A stretch of DNA of 64,000 nucleotides from Hyphomicrobiales bacterium. GTDB lineage: Bacteria > Pseudomonadota > Alphaproteobacteria > Rhizobiales > Beijerinckiaceae. Position 1 is the first letter of the stretch; each line of letters opens with the position of its first letter. Both the position numbers and the translations under genes were made by a program. Shown piece by piece: positions 1 through 11,900 of this stretch. The notes beneath the pieces are model-generated. The model had not been told where the DNA came from. It worked only from the letters and a program-made list of their open reading frames with translations, and did not search any database. The DNA is taken from the NCBI GenBank assembly GCA_028290285.1, contig JAQGKD010000072.1, positions 30,929-94,928 of the forward strand, written 5' to 3'.

Positions 1-848
1 TGGCCGAAATTGAAGATCTCGCCAACAGCATCGTCCTGCGCAACGAGCCGGTCATCACCCGCGTCATGGGTATCGACGACGCCCGTGAGTCGGGCGCACG
101 CGCCCTGTTCGGCGAGAAATACGGCGATGAAGTGCGCGTGGTCTCGATGGGCACGGTCGACGGCGCCAACGGCCCCCGCCCCTATTCGGTCGAACTCTGC
201 GGCGGCACCCATGTCGCCCGCACCGGCGACATCGGCCTTGTTACGATCATCGGCGAGGGTGCTGTTGCATCCGGCATTCGTCGCGTCGAAGCCAAGACGG
301 CCGATGCAGCGCGTCACTATCTGAACGCCGAGGCGCGCCGCCTGCGTGAGGTCGCAACGCTCCTCAAATCGCCCGCCGATAGCGCGCCCGAGCGACTGGA
401 AGCCCTGATTGAGGACCGCCGCCGTCTCGACCGTGAATTGTCCGATGCACGCCGCAAGCTCGCCATGGGCGGGGGCGGCTCGAATGCGCCCGACGACGTG
501 CGCGACATCGGCGGCATCAAGCTCTTTGCCCGAGCGATCTCCGGCGTCGAGATGAAGGACTTGAAGTCGCTGGCCGACGAGGCCAAGCAATCGATCGGCT
601 CGGGCATCGTCGCCATCGTAGGCGTCTCGGCGGACGGCAAGGCCGGTGTTGTGGTGGGCGTGACTGCCGATCTCACCTCCCGCTTCAACGCTGTCGATTT
701 CGTCCGTGTCGCTTCCGAAAGACTCGGCGGAAAAGGCGGAGGCGGACGCCCGGACATGGCGCAGGCGGGCGGCCCGGATGGCGACAAGGCAGAAGAAGCA
801 CTCGCTGGCATCGCAGAAAGCCTCGCGGCCCGCGTCGCAGCCGAATAA
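1..848 (+). CDS. alaS: Alanyl-tRNA synthetase, C-terminal part (truncated by window start)
   Basis: The reading frame is open from base 3, so the catalytic N-terminus lies outside the window. What remains is the end of the editing domain and the C-terminal DHHA1 region. The editing-site Cys-Gly-Gly-Thr-His motif (ELCGGTH) is present, and a glycine-rich stretch ([13 protein letters not shown]) near the end is typical of the alaS C-terminus. The family charges tRNA-Ala in the cytoplasm and hydrolyses mischarged Ser/Gly-tRNA-Ala. The stop is TAA. The next gene is about 300 bp downstream behind its own stress promoter, so alaS is probably the last gene of its transcript. Confidence 0.96.
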   Translation, partial: AEIEDLANSIVLRNEPVITRVMGIDDARESGARALFGEKYGDEVRVVSMGTVDGANGPRPYSVELCGGTHVARTGDIGLVTIIGEGAVASGIRRVEAKTADAARHYLNAEARRLREVATLLKSPADSAPERLEALIEDRRRLDRELSDARRKLAMGGGGSNAPDDVRDIGGIKLFARAISGVEMKDLKSLADEAKQSIGSGIVAIVGVSADGKAGVVVGVTADLTSRFNAVDFVRVASERLGGKGGGGRPDMAQAGGPDGDKAEEALAGIAESLAARVAAE

Positions 849-979
849 GCGACCGAGTTGAACGACGTGTAGTGCGGGACGGGATACGGATCCCCTCTTT
901 TCCGCCTGCCCAACGAGTGCCGGGTTCGCCCCGCTCTGCGACAAGCTTCCTCAAAGCTTTGAATTGTCGAGCTTCCAGC

Positions 980-1004
980 GGAACGACGAGGCTGCTCAGC
1001 CGTT
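980..1004 (+). promoter_or_regulatory. EcfG-type general stress promoter
   Basis: GGAAC (980-984), exactly 16 bases, then CGTT (1001-1004). This is a full match to the alphaproteobacterial EcfG/PhyR general stress consensus GGAAC-N16/17-CGTT. It lies in the alaS-DUF1328 gap, about 140 bp before the DUF1328 start, on the strand of DUF1328 and UspA. Both downstream families are stress associated, which fits. It is the only feature I see in the 849-1143 gap. Confidence 0.6.
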
Positions 1005-1143
1005 GAGTCTTCGGTTGATTTACCGCGCCTGGCTCAACTCATAGGCGAACGTCAGGGAGGGTCGCTGAACGTGGCCCCGATCTGATGGACGCGGATAAGT
1101 TGAAGGTGCCTGCTCAGCTCAACTTACGCCTTAAGGAGCCCTC

Positions 1144-1326
1144 ATGAACTTCGGCAATCTTCTTCACTGGGCGCTCGTATTCCTCGTCGTCGCGCTCGTC
1201 GCTGCGCTGTTCGGCTTCGGCGGCCTCGCAGGCACCGCCATGGAAGGCGCGCGCATCCTGTTCTGGGTCGCCTTGATTCTGCTGCTGGTCTCGCTGATCT
1301 TCGGCTACTCCCGGCGTGGCCGTTAG
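1144..1326 (+). CDS. DUF1328 (UPF0391) small membrane protein
   Basis: A 60-aa protein with two hydrophobic segments (about residues 7-27 and 34-54) and a basic C-terminus (YSRRGR). Length and the GFGG...A.G.A...F pattern between helices match the DUF1328/YtjA family of small inner-membrane proteins. No biochemical role is established. AAGGAG precedes the ATG at a normal distance (1133-1138). It sits behind the EcfG-type promoter and 78 bp before a UspA gene, so a general-stress role is a reasonable inference. Confidence 0.88.
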   Translation: MNFGNLLHWALVFLVVALVAALFGFGGLAGTAMEGARILFWVALILLLVSLIFGYSRRGR

Positions 1327-1404
1327 AACGCCAGAGCGGGCTTGACGCAAAGCAAGGACGAGGTCGCCCGAACCGGCGAGTGTGGCGCGGCAGGAGTACA
1401 ACAT

Positions 1405-1830
1405 ATGTTCCGGAACATTCTCGTCGCCATCGACCTAGCTGAAATGAACGTCGCCAAGCCCGCCATCGATCAAGCCGTGGCCCTGGCGGAGCAATCGGGG
1501 GGCAAATTGCGCCTCGTAAACGTGCAGACGCTCCTGCCCGCAACCTTCATGGATTATGTCCCGGCCGACTTCGACCAGGAGATGAAGGACAATGCCGAGG
1601 CGAGCCTGCGGAAGCTCGCAGAGGAAATCGCTTTACCAAAGGAACGCGTGTCGCAGGTCGTCCGGGTCGGGGGCGTCTACCCGGAAATCCTGGCCGAGGC
1701 CGACGACTGCGGCGCGGACCTGATCGTGGTCGGCTCTCACCGCCCGGCCATGTCGACCTACCTGCTGGGCTCAAACGCCAAGACCGTGGTCCGCCACGCC
1801 AAATGCTCGGTTCTGGTCGTCCGCCAGTAA
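1405..1830 (+). CDS. Universal stress protein, UspA family
   Basis: A 141-aa single UspA domain starting MFRNILVAIDLAE. The C-terminal nucleotide-binding signature is visible as VVGSH, then LLGSNAKTV.RHA..SVLVV. I chose the ATG at 1405, although the frame is open upstream, because a CAGGAG Shine-Dalgarno lies 8 bases before it and homologues begin at this point. It is probably co-transcribed with the DUF1328 gene from the EcfG-type promoter. Usp proteins bind ATP and protect cells under stress; the specific partner cannot be told. Confidence 0.92.
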   Translation: MFRNILVAIDLAEMNVAKPAIDQAVALAEQSGGKLRLVNVQTLLPATFMDYVPADFDQEMKDNAEASLRKLAEEIALPKERVSQVVRVGGVYPEILAEADDCGADLIVVGSHRPAMSTYLLGSNAKTVVRHAKCSVLVVRQ

Positions 1831-2040
1831 GAAGGGCGGCACGCATACAGTTTACGCATGGCGTTCCGCCTTTAACGGGGCCAACCCCTGGACTTCTTGC
1901 GAATCGACGGTTTCCCTTAATATTGCAAAGGGTTAGAAACCTTCTTTCCAGGAGTCGCGACCTTGGTCGTGACCGCGCAAGCTTGAGCCGTTAGAAGACG
2001 GTTGGATTTCAGCAAGGCGCATTGATCGAGGACGTCGCGT

Positions 2041-2319
2041 ATGAGCACAAGTCACGCATCACTTCTGAAGGACTTGGTTCCGGAATTCGTTGAGGAACGG
2101 GTGCGCCAGCATCCTAAGAAGAGCTTCGACATCGACGAAGCCAGCCGCGCCTTGGCGGCGATGGTCGCCGAGACTGGCGAAAAGGTTAGCTTTTCGGCCA
2201 GCGATATCAGCAAGATCGCAACACTGCTCGAGGGCCACCCCTTCCTCGTGCGCCTATCCGGCGCCCGCCCGAGCTGGAAGCCCGGCCTCGACCGGGCACA
2301 GATCAATGGGAAATCCTGA
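2041..2319 (+). CDS. Conserved hypothetical protein, 92 aa
   Basis: Soluble, mixed-charge 92-aa protein with no signal peptide or membrane segment. A GAGGA Shine-Dalgarno sits 8 bases before the ATG, which supports translation. I do not recognise a domain. The predicted helical middle (EASRALAAMV...) followed by SASDISKIATLLEGHPFLVRL has a winged-helix or small helical-bundle look, but that is only an impression. It precedes the SixA-like gene by 46 bp and may share its transcript. Confidence 0.6.
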   Translation: MSTSHASLLKDLVPEFVEERVRQHPKKSFDIDEASRALAAMVAETGEKVSFSASDISKIATLLEGHPFLVRLSGARPSWKPGLDRAQINGKS

Positions 2320-2365
2320 GCCGCGGCGAGTCGAAACCGGCGTCGGCCCATGTTAGCGTGTGTGC

Positions 2366-2887
2366 ATGCGCCGCCTGATCCTCCTCCGCCATTCCAAGGC
2401 CGCCGCCCAAGCCGGTGGCGGCGATTTCGAGCGTCCGCTCACGCACAGGGGCCGGAAGGACGCTTCACGAGCCGGGCGCGCTTTGAAGGAAGCGGGCCTG
2501 CTGCCCGACACCTCGGTCGTCTCGAACGCAAAGCGGACGCGTGAGACCCTCGAGCGCGTCCTGGAGGAATTTGGCGAGAAGACCCCTGTTCACGTTGAGT
2601 CCCGGCTTTACAACGCCGACGTCGGGGCTCTGATCTCAGCCCTGCACAAGACGCCTGCGAGCGTTCGCACCCTCCTCGTGGTCGGCCACAATCCGGGAAT
2701 CGCCGAGCTCGCGGAGACTCTGGCCGGCACCGGCGACCGCTACGCCCGCGCGCGCCTCCAGTCCTCCTTTCCCACTAGTGCGTTCGCTGTGCTCGATTTC
2801 GACGTGGACAGCTGGACTGAGGTGGACATCGGAACCGGGCGGCTCGATCGTTTCGTCGTGCCCGAAGATCTCACCGCGAAAGACTGA
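2366..2887 (+). CDS. Histidine phosphatase, SixA-like
   Basis: A 173-aa member of the histidine phosphatase superfamily. The N-terminal catalytic motif is LLRHSKA, the RHSK form characteristic of SixA-type phosphohistidine phosphatases, and the second histidine is in VVGHNPGI. SixA of E. coli dephosphorylates phosphohistidine in Hpt domains or the nitrogen PTS; the substrate here is unknown. ATG at 2366 is preferred over the GTG two codons earlier. It is first in a tight run with the next three plus-strand genes (gaps 32, 78 and 18 bp). Confidence 0.85.
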   Translation: MRRLILLRHSKAAAQAGGGDFERPLTHRGRKDASRAGRALKEAGLLPDTSVVSNAKRTRETLERVLEEFGEKTPVHVESRLYNADVGALISALHKTPASVRTLLVVGHNPGIAELAETLAGTGDRYARARLQSSFPTSAFAVLDFDVDSWTEVDIGTGRLDRFVVPEDLTAKD

Positions 2888-2919
2888 CCGCCAAGCTTGC
2901 CCTTTGACCCGAACGCACG

Positions 2920-3936
2920 ATGTCTGCGAGTGACGACAGCGGGTTACGAGCGACGGACGGGACATTGATCGCAGAAACCATCCTGCTACTCCTAAGCTTG
3001 GCCGGCGCCGACCTCGCGGACGCGCGAGGGGGCATGGAGCGCCTCATGGCCTCGGCCGGGCTTGCCGATCCACTTTTCCAGCCCGGACTGCGCGAGGTCT
3101 CGAACTGGCGCGCCGAGACGCTGCAGCATCTCGATCTCGACACGAGCGCGCTGACGCGCGTGTTGCGCGAGCCCGAGCGCCTGCCTCGCTGCGTCCGGCT
3201 CAACAACTACTGGTGCATCAAGAGCGCGGGCTGGAAAGGCGAGATCGCCAGCGACGCGGAAGGCCACGTCGCTTTCTCGTCGGCGACAGAAGGCGCAGCT
3301 GTCGCCGCACTTCTGCTCCGCCGCTATTACACCGATTACGGTCGCCACACCGCGCTCGCGATCGTCTCGCGCTGGGCGCCGGCGCAATGCGGGCCAGCGA
3401 TTGCGCTCCGTAGCTCCAAGGGCACGACCAAAGCAGCGGACGGACTCGCGACGCGCGGTCTTCGCAACACCCTGCGCGCCCGCTTTCTGGCCGGACGCAC
3501 CGGTCGGAGCAAGGTCGCCGGAGGAAAGGCGCGTGTGCATACGGTCATCGCAGCCGCCCCCATGCCCATGTTGCGCGCACCCGCCATTGTCATAGGCTTC
3601 GGCGAAAAGCCAGCGAACTCCGCCCCGACGCGGCTCGCAAGCCTGACCCTCAGCATAACCCTTCCGCCACAGGTGCGTAGCGGCGGCTCTTGCCCCGCCG
3701 AATCGCAGCGCATCCGCAATTATGCAACCCGCGCGAGCGCCGGGCTCGGCTCGCCCGAGACAGATCTCGCCCTGTTCGACGCCGCAGGCGCGCCCACCGC
3801 CAATCTTGCGCGGGTGATGCGGAACATGGCGGCGGTCGAGATCGGCCCGATGACGGCGGACGCCGCTCTCGTCGAGGCTGGGATCGCCCGCGCCGTGGCA
3901 CTTTGGACGCCCGCGCCGGCACCACCGAGCGAGTGA
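2920..3936 (+). CDS. Hypothetical protein with virion-P5/lysozyme-like segment
   Basis: A 338-aa protein without a signal peptide. Residues about 93-160 (LNNYWCIKSAGWKG ... AF.SATEGAAVAALLLRRYYTDYGRHTALAIVSRWAP) follow the order seen in phage virion protein P5-like/peptidoglycan-hydrolase-associated domains: NN, WKG, a Phe-rich strand, an EG..A..LL...Y..YG helix and (I/V)(I/V).RWAP. The rest, about 200 residues, is Ala/Arg-rich and unrecognised. It lies in an operon with ycjX and a ycjF-like gene. No strong Shine-Dalgarno is visible at the ATG. The phage-like assignment is by motif order only; a cell-wall role would be inference. Confidence 0.55.
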   Translation: MSASDDSGLRATDGTLIAETILLLLSLAGADLADARGGMERLMASAGLADPLFQPGLREVSNWRAETLQHLDLDTSALTRVLREPERLPRCVRLNNYWCIKSAGWKGEIASDAEGHVAFSSATEGAAVAALLLRRYYTDYGRHTALAIVSRWAPAQCGPAIALRSSKGTTKAADGLATRGLRNTLRARFLAGRTGRSKVAGGKARVHTVIAAAPMPMLRAPAIVIGFGEKPANSAPTRLASLTLSITLPPQVRSGGSCPAESQRIRNYATRASAGLGSPETDLALFDAAGAPTANLARVMRNMAAVEIGPMTADAALVEAGIARAVALWTPAPAPPSE

Positions 3937-4014
3937 AGGGACGGGCCGGGTGGGAAAATGCGCAACGCATGCTTAGATTGAGGTGCGACTTCTCGCCTTC
4001 CCGCCGGACAAAAA

Positions 4015-5505
4015 GTGCCTCTCCTTTCAGATCTCGCTCTCGACGCCCGCATCGCCGCCCGCTCGCTGGCCGATTATGTCGGCGGCACCGGCCTGCGGCT
4101 TGGCGTGACCGGCCTGTCGCGTGCCGGCAAGACGGTATTCATCACGGCACTCGTCGAGGCCCTGATCCAGGCGGGTCGAACGCCGTCGGCCGGGCGGCGC
4201 AATCCCCTCCCCGTGTTTCGCGTCCACGCGGAGGGTCGGCTTGCCCGCGCCTTTCTCGAACCGCAACCCGACGACGCCGTGCCGCGCTTTGCCTATGAGG
4301 ATCATCTTGCAGCCCTGACGGGCGGCAACGATGGCCCGGAGGCGCGCCACTGGCCCGAGTCGACGCGTCGCATCTCGGAACTGCGCCTCACGCTGGAGTT
4401 CGAGCGAAAGTCTGGCTGGCGCTCGGGGTCGAGTTCGCTGACGGTGGACATTGTCGATTATCCCGGCGAATGGCTGCTCGATCTGCCGCTGCTCGCGAAA
4501 TCCTATGCGCAATGGTCGCAGGAGACGCTGGAGGCCAGCGCCACCGCTGCCCGAGCGCCCATCGCCGCGGCGTGGCGCGGTTTCCTGAAAACGATTGATC
4601 CCGCAGGCCCGGCGTCCGAGGAGACCGCGCGCAAGGCCGCCGATCTTTTCACGGCATATCTGCGCGCCTCCCGGGCGGAGAAATACGCACTGTCTACGCT
4701 GCCGCCTGGCCGCTTTCTGATGCCGGGCGACCTCGAAGGCTCGCCGGCACTGACCTTCGCGCCCCTGCCCGTGGAGGGGACTGCCCCCTCAGGCTCGCTC
4801 GCCGCAATGATGGAGCGGCGCTACGAGGCCTACAAGACGCATGTTGTCCGCCCCTTCTTCCGCGATCATTTCGCCCGGCTCGACCGGCAGATCGTCCTCG
4901 TCGACGCGCTCTCGGCGCTGAATTCCGGCCCCGCCGCCGTCCGCGATCTCGAAACGGCCATGACGGATGTGCTCATGGCCTTTCGCGCCGGTCGCTCGTC
5001 GCTGTTTGCGACACTCTTCCGTCCGCGCGTCGACCGTATCCTCTTCGCCGCCACCAAGGCCGATCACCTGCACCACACGAGCCACGACAGGCTGGAGGCC
5101 ATTTTGCGGCACCTCACCGCGCGAGCCATTGCCCGGGCCGAAGGCGTTGGCGCGGCCGTCGATGTGATCGCGCTCGCTGCCGTTCGCGCAACCCGCGAAG
5201 CAGCCGTAAAGCAGGGGCGGGAAACACTCGATGCGATCGTCGGCACGCCGCTGGCGGGTGAGACGGTCGGCGGCGAGCTCTTCGATGGCACGCAGGAGGT
5301 CGCGATCTTCCCCGGTAACCTGCCCGCCGATCCCCGCGCTGTCTTTCGGGGCGATGCCCTGGCAGTACCGGAGGGCGAGGCTGACTACAGGTTCGTGCGC
5401 TTCCGCCCGCCCGTGCCCCAGAGCGACGCTGCGGGCTGGCTGCCGCTCCCCCATATCCGGCTCGACCGTGCCCTGGAATTCCTGCTTGGAGACCGGCTGA
5501 AATGA
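4015..5505 (+). CDS. ycjX: YcjX family GTPase-like protein
   Basis: A 496-aa protein with a P-loop at residues 30-40 (GVTGLSRAGKT), the form typical of the YcjX/DUF463 family, and a downstream DIVDYPGEWLLDLPLL segment (about 144-159) that fits the Walker B/switch region. It matches the family in length. The start is GTG at 4015; the P-loop begins 30 residues in, as in homologues. YcjX is a stress-induced P-loop protein whose cellular job is still poorly defined. Its partner YcjF-like gene follows 18 bp later, the conserved pairing. Confidence 0.9.
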   Translation: MPLLSDLALDARIAARSLADYVGGTGLRLGVTGLSRAGKTVFITALVEALIQAGRTPSAGRRNPLPVFRVHAEGRLARAFLEPQPDDAVPRFAYEDHLAALTGGNDGPEARHWPESTRRISELRLTLEFERKSGWRSGSSSLTVDIVDYPGEWLLDLPLLAKSYAQWSQETLEASATAARAPIAAAWRGFLKTIDPAGPASEETARKAADLFTAYLRASRAEKYALSTLPPGRFLMPGDLEGSPALTFAPLPVEGTAPSGSLAAMMERRYEAYKTHVVRPFFRDHFARLDRQIVLVDALSALNSGPAAVRDLETAMTDVLMAFRAGRSSLFATLFRPRVDRILFAATKADHLHHTSHDRLEAILRHLTARAIARAEGVGAAVDVIALAAVRATREAAVKQGRETLDAIVGTPLAGETVGGELFDGTQEVAIFPGNLPADPRAVFRGDALAVPEGEADYRFVRFRPPVPQSDAAGWLPLPHIRLDRALEFLLGDRLK

Positions 5506-5523
5506 CCTTGAGGACCTGCCCGC

Positions 5524-7742
<2,219 letters not shown>

Positions 7743-7768
7743 TCAACAGGCGGAAAATGGAAGCGGAA

Positions 7769-7795
7769 TAATTACACGGCGGTTTGATGTAATTA
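7769..7795. promoter_or_regulatory. Inverted repeat between ferredoxin and its reductase gene
   Basis: TAATTACA (7769-7776) and TGTAATTA (7788-7795) form a perfect 8-bp inverted repeat with an 11-base spacer. The right arm overlaps the ferredoxin stop codon. It is markedly AT-rich against its surroundings and lies about 160 bp upstream of the reductase start. It could be an operator for the reductase, or a weak hairpin; there is no T-tract to make it a clear terminator. Confidence 0.3.
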
Positions 7796-8113
7796 ACCCT
7801 GCCGTTCCGGTGTGCTCACGACGAGGCCGTCCACCGCCGTCGTCACGCGAATTTGGCAGGACAGTCGCGAGGTCGGACGCACGTCGAAGGCAAAATCGAG
7901 CATGTCTTCTTCCATGGGCTGGGCCGCAGGGATCTTATCGGCCCAGGCTGCGTCCACGTAGACATGGCACGTCGCGCAGGCGCAGGCGCCACCGCATTCG
8001 GCCTCAATGCCCGGCACGCTATTCTTCAGCGCCGTCTCCATGACGGTCGAGCCCTCGTCGCCCGCGACCGTGCGGGACTGTCCGGTTGAATCGATGAACG
8101 TGATCTGGACCAT
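7793..8113 (-). CDS. 2Fe-2S ferredoxin, adrenodoxin/Isc type
   Basis: A 106-aa ferredoxin. The cluster ligands follow Cys-x5-Cys-x2-Cys...Cys (C40, C46, C49 and C86), within [15 protein letters not shown] and RLSCQI, the adrenodoxin/Fdx-like pattern. The start MVQITFID is at 8113; the longer open frame upstream has no family similarity. It transfers electrons in the cytoplasm, for instance to Fe-S assembly or P450 systems. The ferredoxin reductase gene lies about 185 bp downstream on the same strand. Confidence 0.93.
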   Translation of the reverse strand: MVQITFIDSTGQSRTVAGDEGSTVMETALKNSVPGIEAECGGACACATCHVYVDAAWADKIPAAQPMEEDMLDFAFDVRPTSRLSCQIRVTTAVDGLVVSTPERQG

Positions 8114-8222
8114 GAAGAAGCTTCTCGTGCGCTGGCGCGTCTCGCTGACGTGGCACGGCGCCGAGGCAACCGGCCCGCGCCGCCTCGTTACCTTATCGGA
8201 GCGCCTTTGGCGAGGTCGGCCG

Positions 8223-8639
8223 TCAGCCCAGCAGATGGGCGATGCTGGCGCGGGCGATTGCGGTCTCCTCCTGCAGGATCTGCAGGGCGGTCGCGCGAGC
8301 CGAGTCTCCAGCTGAGGAGAAAAGAACGGCCTCATATGCCTCCGACGCGGCAGCCACGGCGAAGGCGCCCACCGCCCTCGACGAACCGGTGAGGGTATGG
8401 GCAAGATCGCGCTGCCAGCGCAACTCCCCGCCACTCTTGGTTGCACTGAGTCGGTCGATCACATGCGCTGCCTGGCGGTCGTAGAGTTCGAGAAGCTCGA
8501 CCTCCAGCTTCTTATCCCCAAGTGATTGGCGGGCGAGATAGACCAGGTCGATTGCTTTGCCGCGTCCGACAGGCCCCGCGAACGCCTCGCATTCGGCGGC
8601 TTCGGGGGGTGAAATGACGCGTGCCGCTTGGCTCGACAT
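8223..8639 (-). CDS. Hpt domain protein
   Basis: About 138 residues forming a four-helix histidine phosphotransfer domain. The phosphoacceptor context is [14 protein letters not shown] (His about 81), close to the Hpt consensus AHTLKGSA but with Thr replacing the usual Lys. I prefer ATG 8639, which has GGAG six bases before it, over ATG 8651. It would relay phosphate between a hybrid kinase and a response regulator; the partners are not nearby. A CtrA box lies 126 bp upstream, shared with the divergent coiled-coil gene. Confidence 0.75.
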   Translation of the reverse strand: MSSQAARVISPPEAAECEAFAGPVGRGKAIDLVYLARQSLGDKKLEVELLELYDRQAAHVIDRLSATKSGGELRWQRDLAHTLTGSSRAVGAFAVAAASEAYEAVLFSSAGDSARATALQILQEETAIARASIAHLLG

Positions 8640-8764
8640 TACATGCTCCATGTATCTGGGAGCCTGAATTCAGCCGGTCTCCCGCATTGCGAGAGTATGC
8701 GGGCCGAAGCCTGGCGAAATCCGTATCGCTTCAATGATGCGGCAACCAACTTTGCTCGCTATGG

Positions 8765-8779
8765 TTAAGGCACCGTTAA
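8765..8779. promoter_or_regulatory. CtrA binding site
   Basis: TTAA (8765-8768), seven bases, TTAA (8776-8779): an exact match to the full CtrA recognition sequence TTAA-N7-TTAA of Alphaproteobacteria. It sits in the roughly 310-bp intergenic space between the Hpt gene and the divergent 1413-aa coiled-coil gene, 126 and 171 bp from their starts. No other feature is evident in this gap. Cell-cycle control of one or both genes is the inference. Confidence 0.6.
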
Positions 8780-8949
8780 CGACGTTTTTGAATTGGCCAC
8801 GGCCTAGGTTTCTTCCTCAACTCGTTTTCTATAGATTGACGATTGGTTAACGCACGACCTTCCACCCGAGGCCGATAGACGGGGTGGAGGACGCGCGAGA
8901 GGCCACCGGCGGACCGCCGGTGATGCGGTGAGTTGGAAGAGGCAGGACT

Positions 8950-11900
8950 ATGGCCACACAAACCAAGGCTCAGGACCCGACAGCGGCGGCGCTCTCGGCC
9001 ATCGAAGAGGCGCTCAATCTAACCCACGCGCCCGAGCCGGAAGAGATGGAAGTCGAAGCGGAGGCTGAGACGCCCGTGCCGATGCAGCAGGCCGAGCGTC
9101 CTGCTCCGAAGCTTCCAGAAATCAACGAGCGCGAACTGGTGACGCGCCCGCATCAGCGCTTGCCGCAGGACAATCGTACGTCGGAAAATCGCGCGGAAGC
9201 GCCTGAAGCGCGCATGGCGCCGGTCGCAACTGCGGCGCCTGCCGCGCCTGCCAACGATGACCGCCGCTCCGTCGGGCAGATCCTGCAGGCGCTTCAGATT
9301 CGTCCGAGCCCGATGCCCATCGTTCTCGCCGGCGTCGCGTCAGTGCTCTGGCTGGCTCTCATCGGGGTTTATGGATCGAGCCTGCCCTCGCCCGGCCGCG
9401 CCGAGCTTGTCGTACTCGTTCTCGCCGCCCTCGGCCCCGTCCTCTTCTTCTTCGTGACGGCCACGCTGATGCGCCGTTCGCAGGAAATGCGCCTGACCGC
9501 CCGCGCCATGACGGAAGTGGCCATGCGGCTTGCCGAGCCTGAGGCCGTGGCGACCGAGCAGGTCGTGACCCTGTCGCAGGCCATCCGCCGTGAAGTCGCG
9601 TCCATGGGCGACGGCATAGAGCGCGCGCTCGCACGCGCCAGCGAACTTGAAACGGTCGTGCGCTCCGAAGTGTCGAACCTCGAGCGTTCCTACACCGACA
9701 ACGAGCGCCGCATCCGCTCTCTGATCGATGAATTGTCGTCGGAGCGCGAGGCCATTGTCATCAACGCAGACCGCGTGCGCCAGGCGATTTCCGGTGCTCA
9801 CGAGGCCCTGTCGCGCGACCTCGAAGTTGCAAGCACGCAGATTGCCGACCGCGTCGGCGATGCGGGCAGCCGTGTCAGCGAATTGCTGGGATCGAAGGGT
9901 GAAGAGATCAGCCTGACGCTGACGCGCACGGGCGACGATCTGGTCGAGCGCATTTCCGCGCACGGCGGCGACATTGTCGGCCGTCTTGCCGAAACGGGCG
10001 AGGATGTCACGTCCAAGCTCACCACCGCGACCGGGCTTGTCACCAGCGCGCTGGGCGAACGGGTCGAGGAACTCGACCATCGACTCAAGATGACCGGCGA
10101 ATCGCTCGTCTCCGATCTCGCGACACGCGGCAACGAAGTCGCCATGCGGATTGACGATACCGGTATCCGGATCGCCGAGACCATTTCGTCACGCGGCGAA
10201 GACCTCGCGGCCCGGCTCGCGGCGACCGGCGAGAAGATCGACAACACGATCACCGTCTACGGCAGCCAGCTCGACGAGAAACTCGGCATGACCGGCGACC
10301 GCATCTCCAGCCTCATCTCGGAGCGCGCGAACACCGTCTACGATCTCTTCCACACGTCCGGCCACGAACTCGCCTCGCAGCTCGAAAACCACCATGTCCA
10401 GCTGCGCGATCACCTCGAGCGCGAAGCAACCGACCTCACGAACCGCTTCACCAACTCGGCCGAAGACGCCATCGCAGCCATCGGCACGCACGGCGACCGC
10501 GTCACGGAGCATCTGGCGGAGCGCCTCAACGCCTTTGAGACCACGGTCCTTTCGCAGGGCAGCCGCGTCACCGACACGCTTGCCGAACGCCTCGCCGACT
10601 TCGAGGCGAGCGTCATCGACAATGGCGACCGCATCAGCGGCGAACTGGCCGAGCGTCTGGTCGCCTTCGAGACGACCATCGTCACCCACGGCGAAATCCT
10701 CACGGGCCAGATCGCCAACCATTCGGATCGCTTCACCAACGACGTCGCCGACCGCCTCAACTCCGTCGAGGCCGCCTTTACCACGCATGGCGCTGCCTTC
10801 CACGACCGGCTCACGGAGCGCACGACAGAAGCAGCGGATCTGCTCGAATCGCGCGTCCGGGAATTTGACGAACGCGCCGCTTCCAAGGCGCAGGAAATCG
10901 CCCAGTCGCTCGACGGTCTCATCTCCAAGATCGACAACGGCCTGGACGCCCGCGCCAAGGCGCTCAACGAGACGCTGGCCCATCGTGCGCTCGAAGTTGC
11001 CCAGGTCCTGGGCGACGGTGGCCGCCAGGTGACCCGCGCACTCGACGCCAAGGCTGCCGAGATCGACGAAATCCTGCTCAACCGCTCGACCGCCCTCACC
11101 GAGACGCTCTCGGCCAAGGCGCAGGAAATCAACGAAACCCTCGGCGGCCGCGCAACCGAAATCGCCGACACTCTGGACAACCGCATCACCAGCTTCGAGG
11201 ATCGCGTGGTCGGCCGTCTCGACGCCGTTTCCAGCGAACTCGACAGCCGCGGCCGCGCCGTGGCCGACACGCTGGGCGCCAAGGTCGCCGAGATCGACGA
11301 CACGCTTGCCGCCCGCCTGGGCGACATCAACACCACGCTCGAGCGTCACGGCCTCGAACTGTCGACGTCGCTCGATGAGCGGCTGGAGCAGCTCACGACC
11401 CGCCTGCGCGAACGCGGCCAGGACCTGCACGAGACGATCGCCTCGCGTTCGCTCGAACTGCAGCACCTCTTCGAGACACAGGGCCCGATGCTCATCGAGC
11501 TCTTCTCGTCGCGCGGCAGCGAAGTGGTCAACGAACTCGCCAGCGTCGGCGAAGTCGTCACCCATGCCATCGAGAACCGTGGCTCGGCCATCGTCCAGCA
11601 TCTCGGCCAGAAGCAGATCGAGCTCACGGCCGCGATCGACCAGTCCTCGGTCGGCCTGCGCAACGCGATTGAATACTCGGCCCAGACCTCGGTCGACTCG
11701 CTTGTCACCACGAAGAATGCCCTGCGCGCCGAGATCCTCGCGGTTCTCGAACAACTCGGCCAGACCAGCGACATCCTGCAACAGGTCGTCGGCCACGCCG
11801 GGGAAAACCTCACGCGGGTCGAGTCTGCCCTCACCGAACGCGTCAAGGACTTCGATACGGCCCTCACCTCGGTGTCCAGCCAGGTACTTGCCCTCGAAGG

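Noticed and set aside
10189-11796. Long open frames opposite the coiled-coil gene (for example 535 codons)
   Set aside because: High GC and heptad-repeat codon bias leave the antisense frames open; the products are low-complexity and have no ribosome sites or family features.
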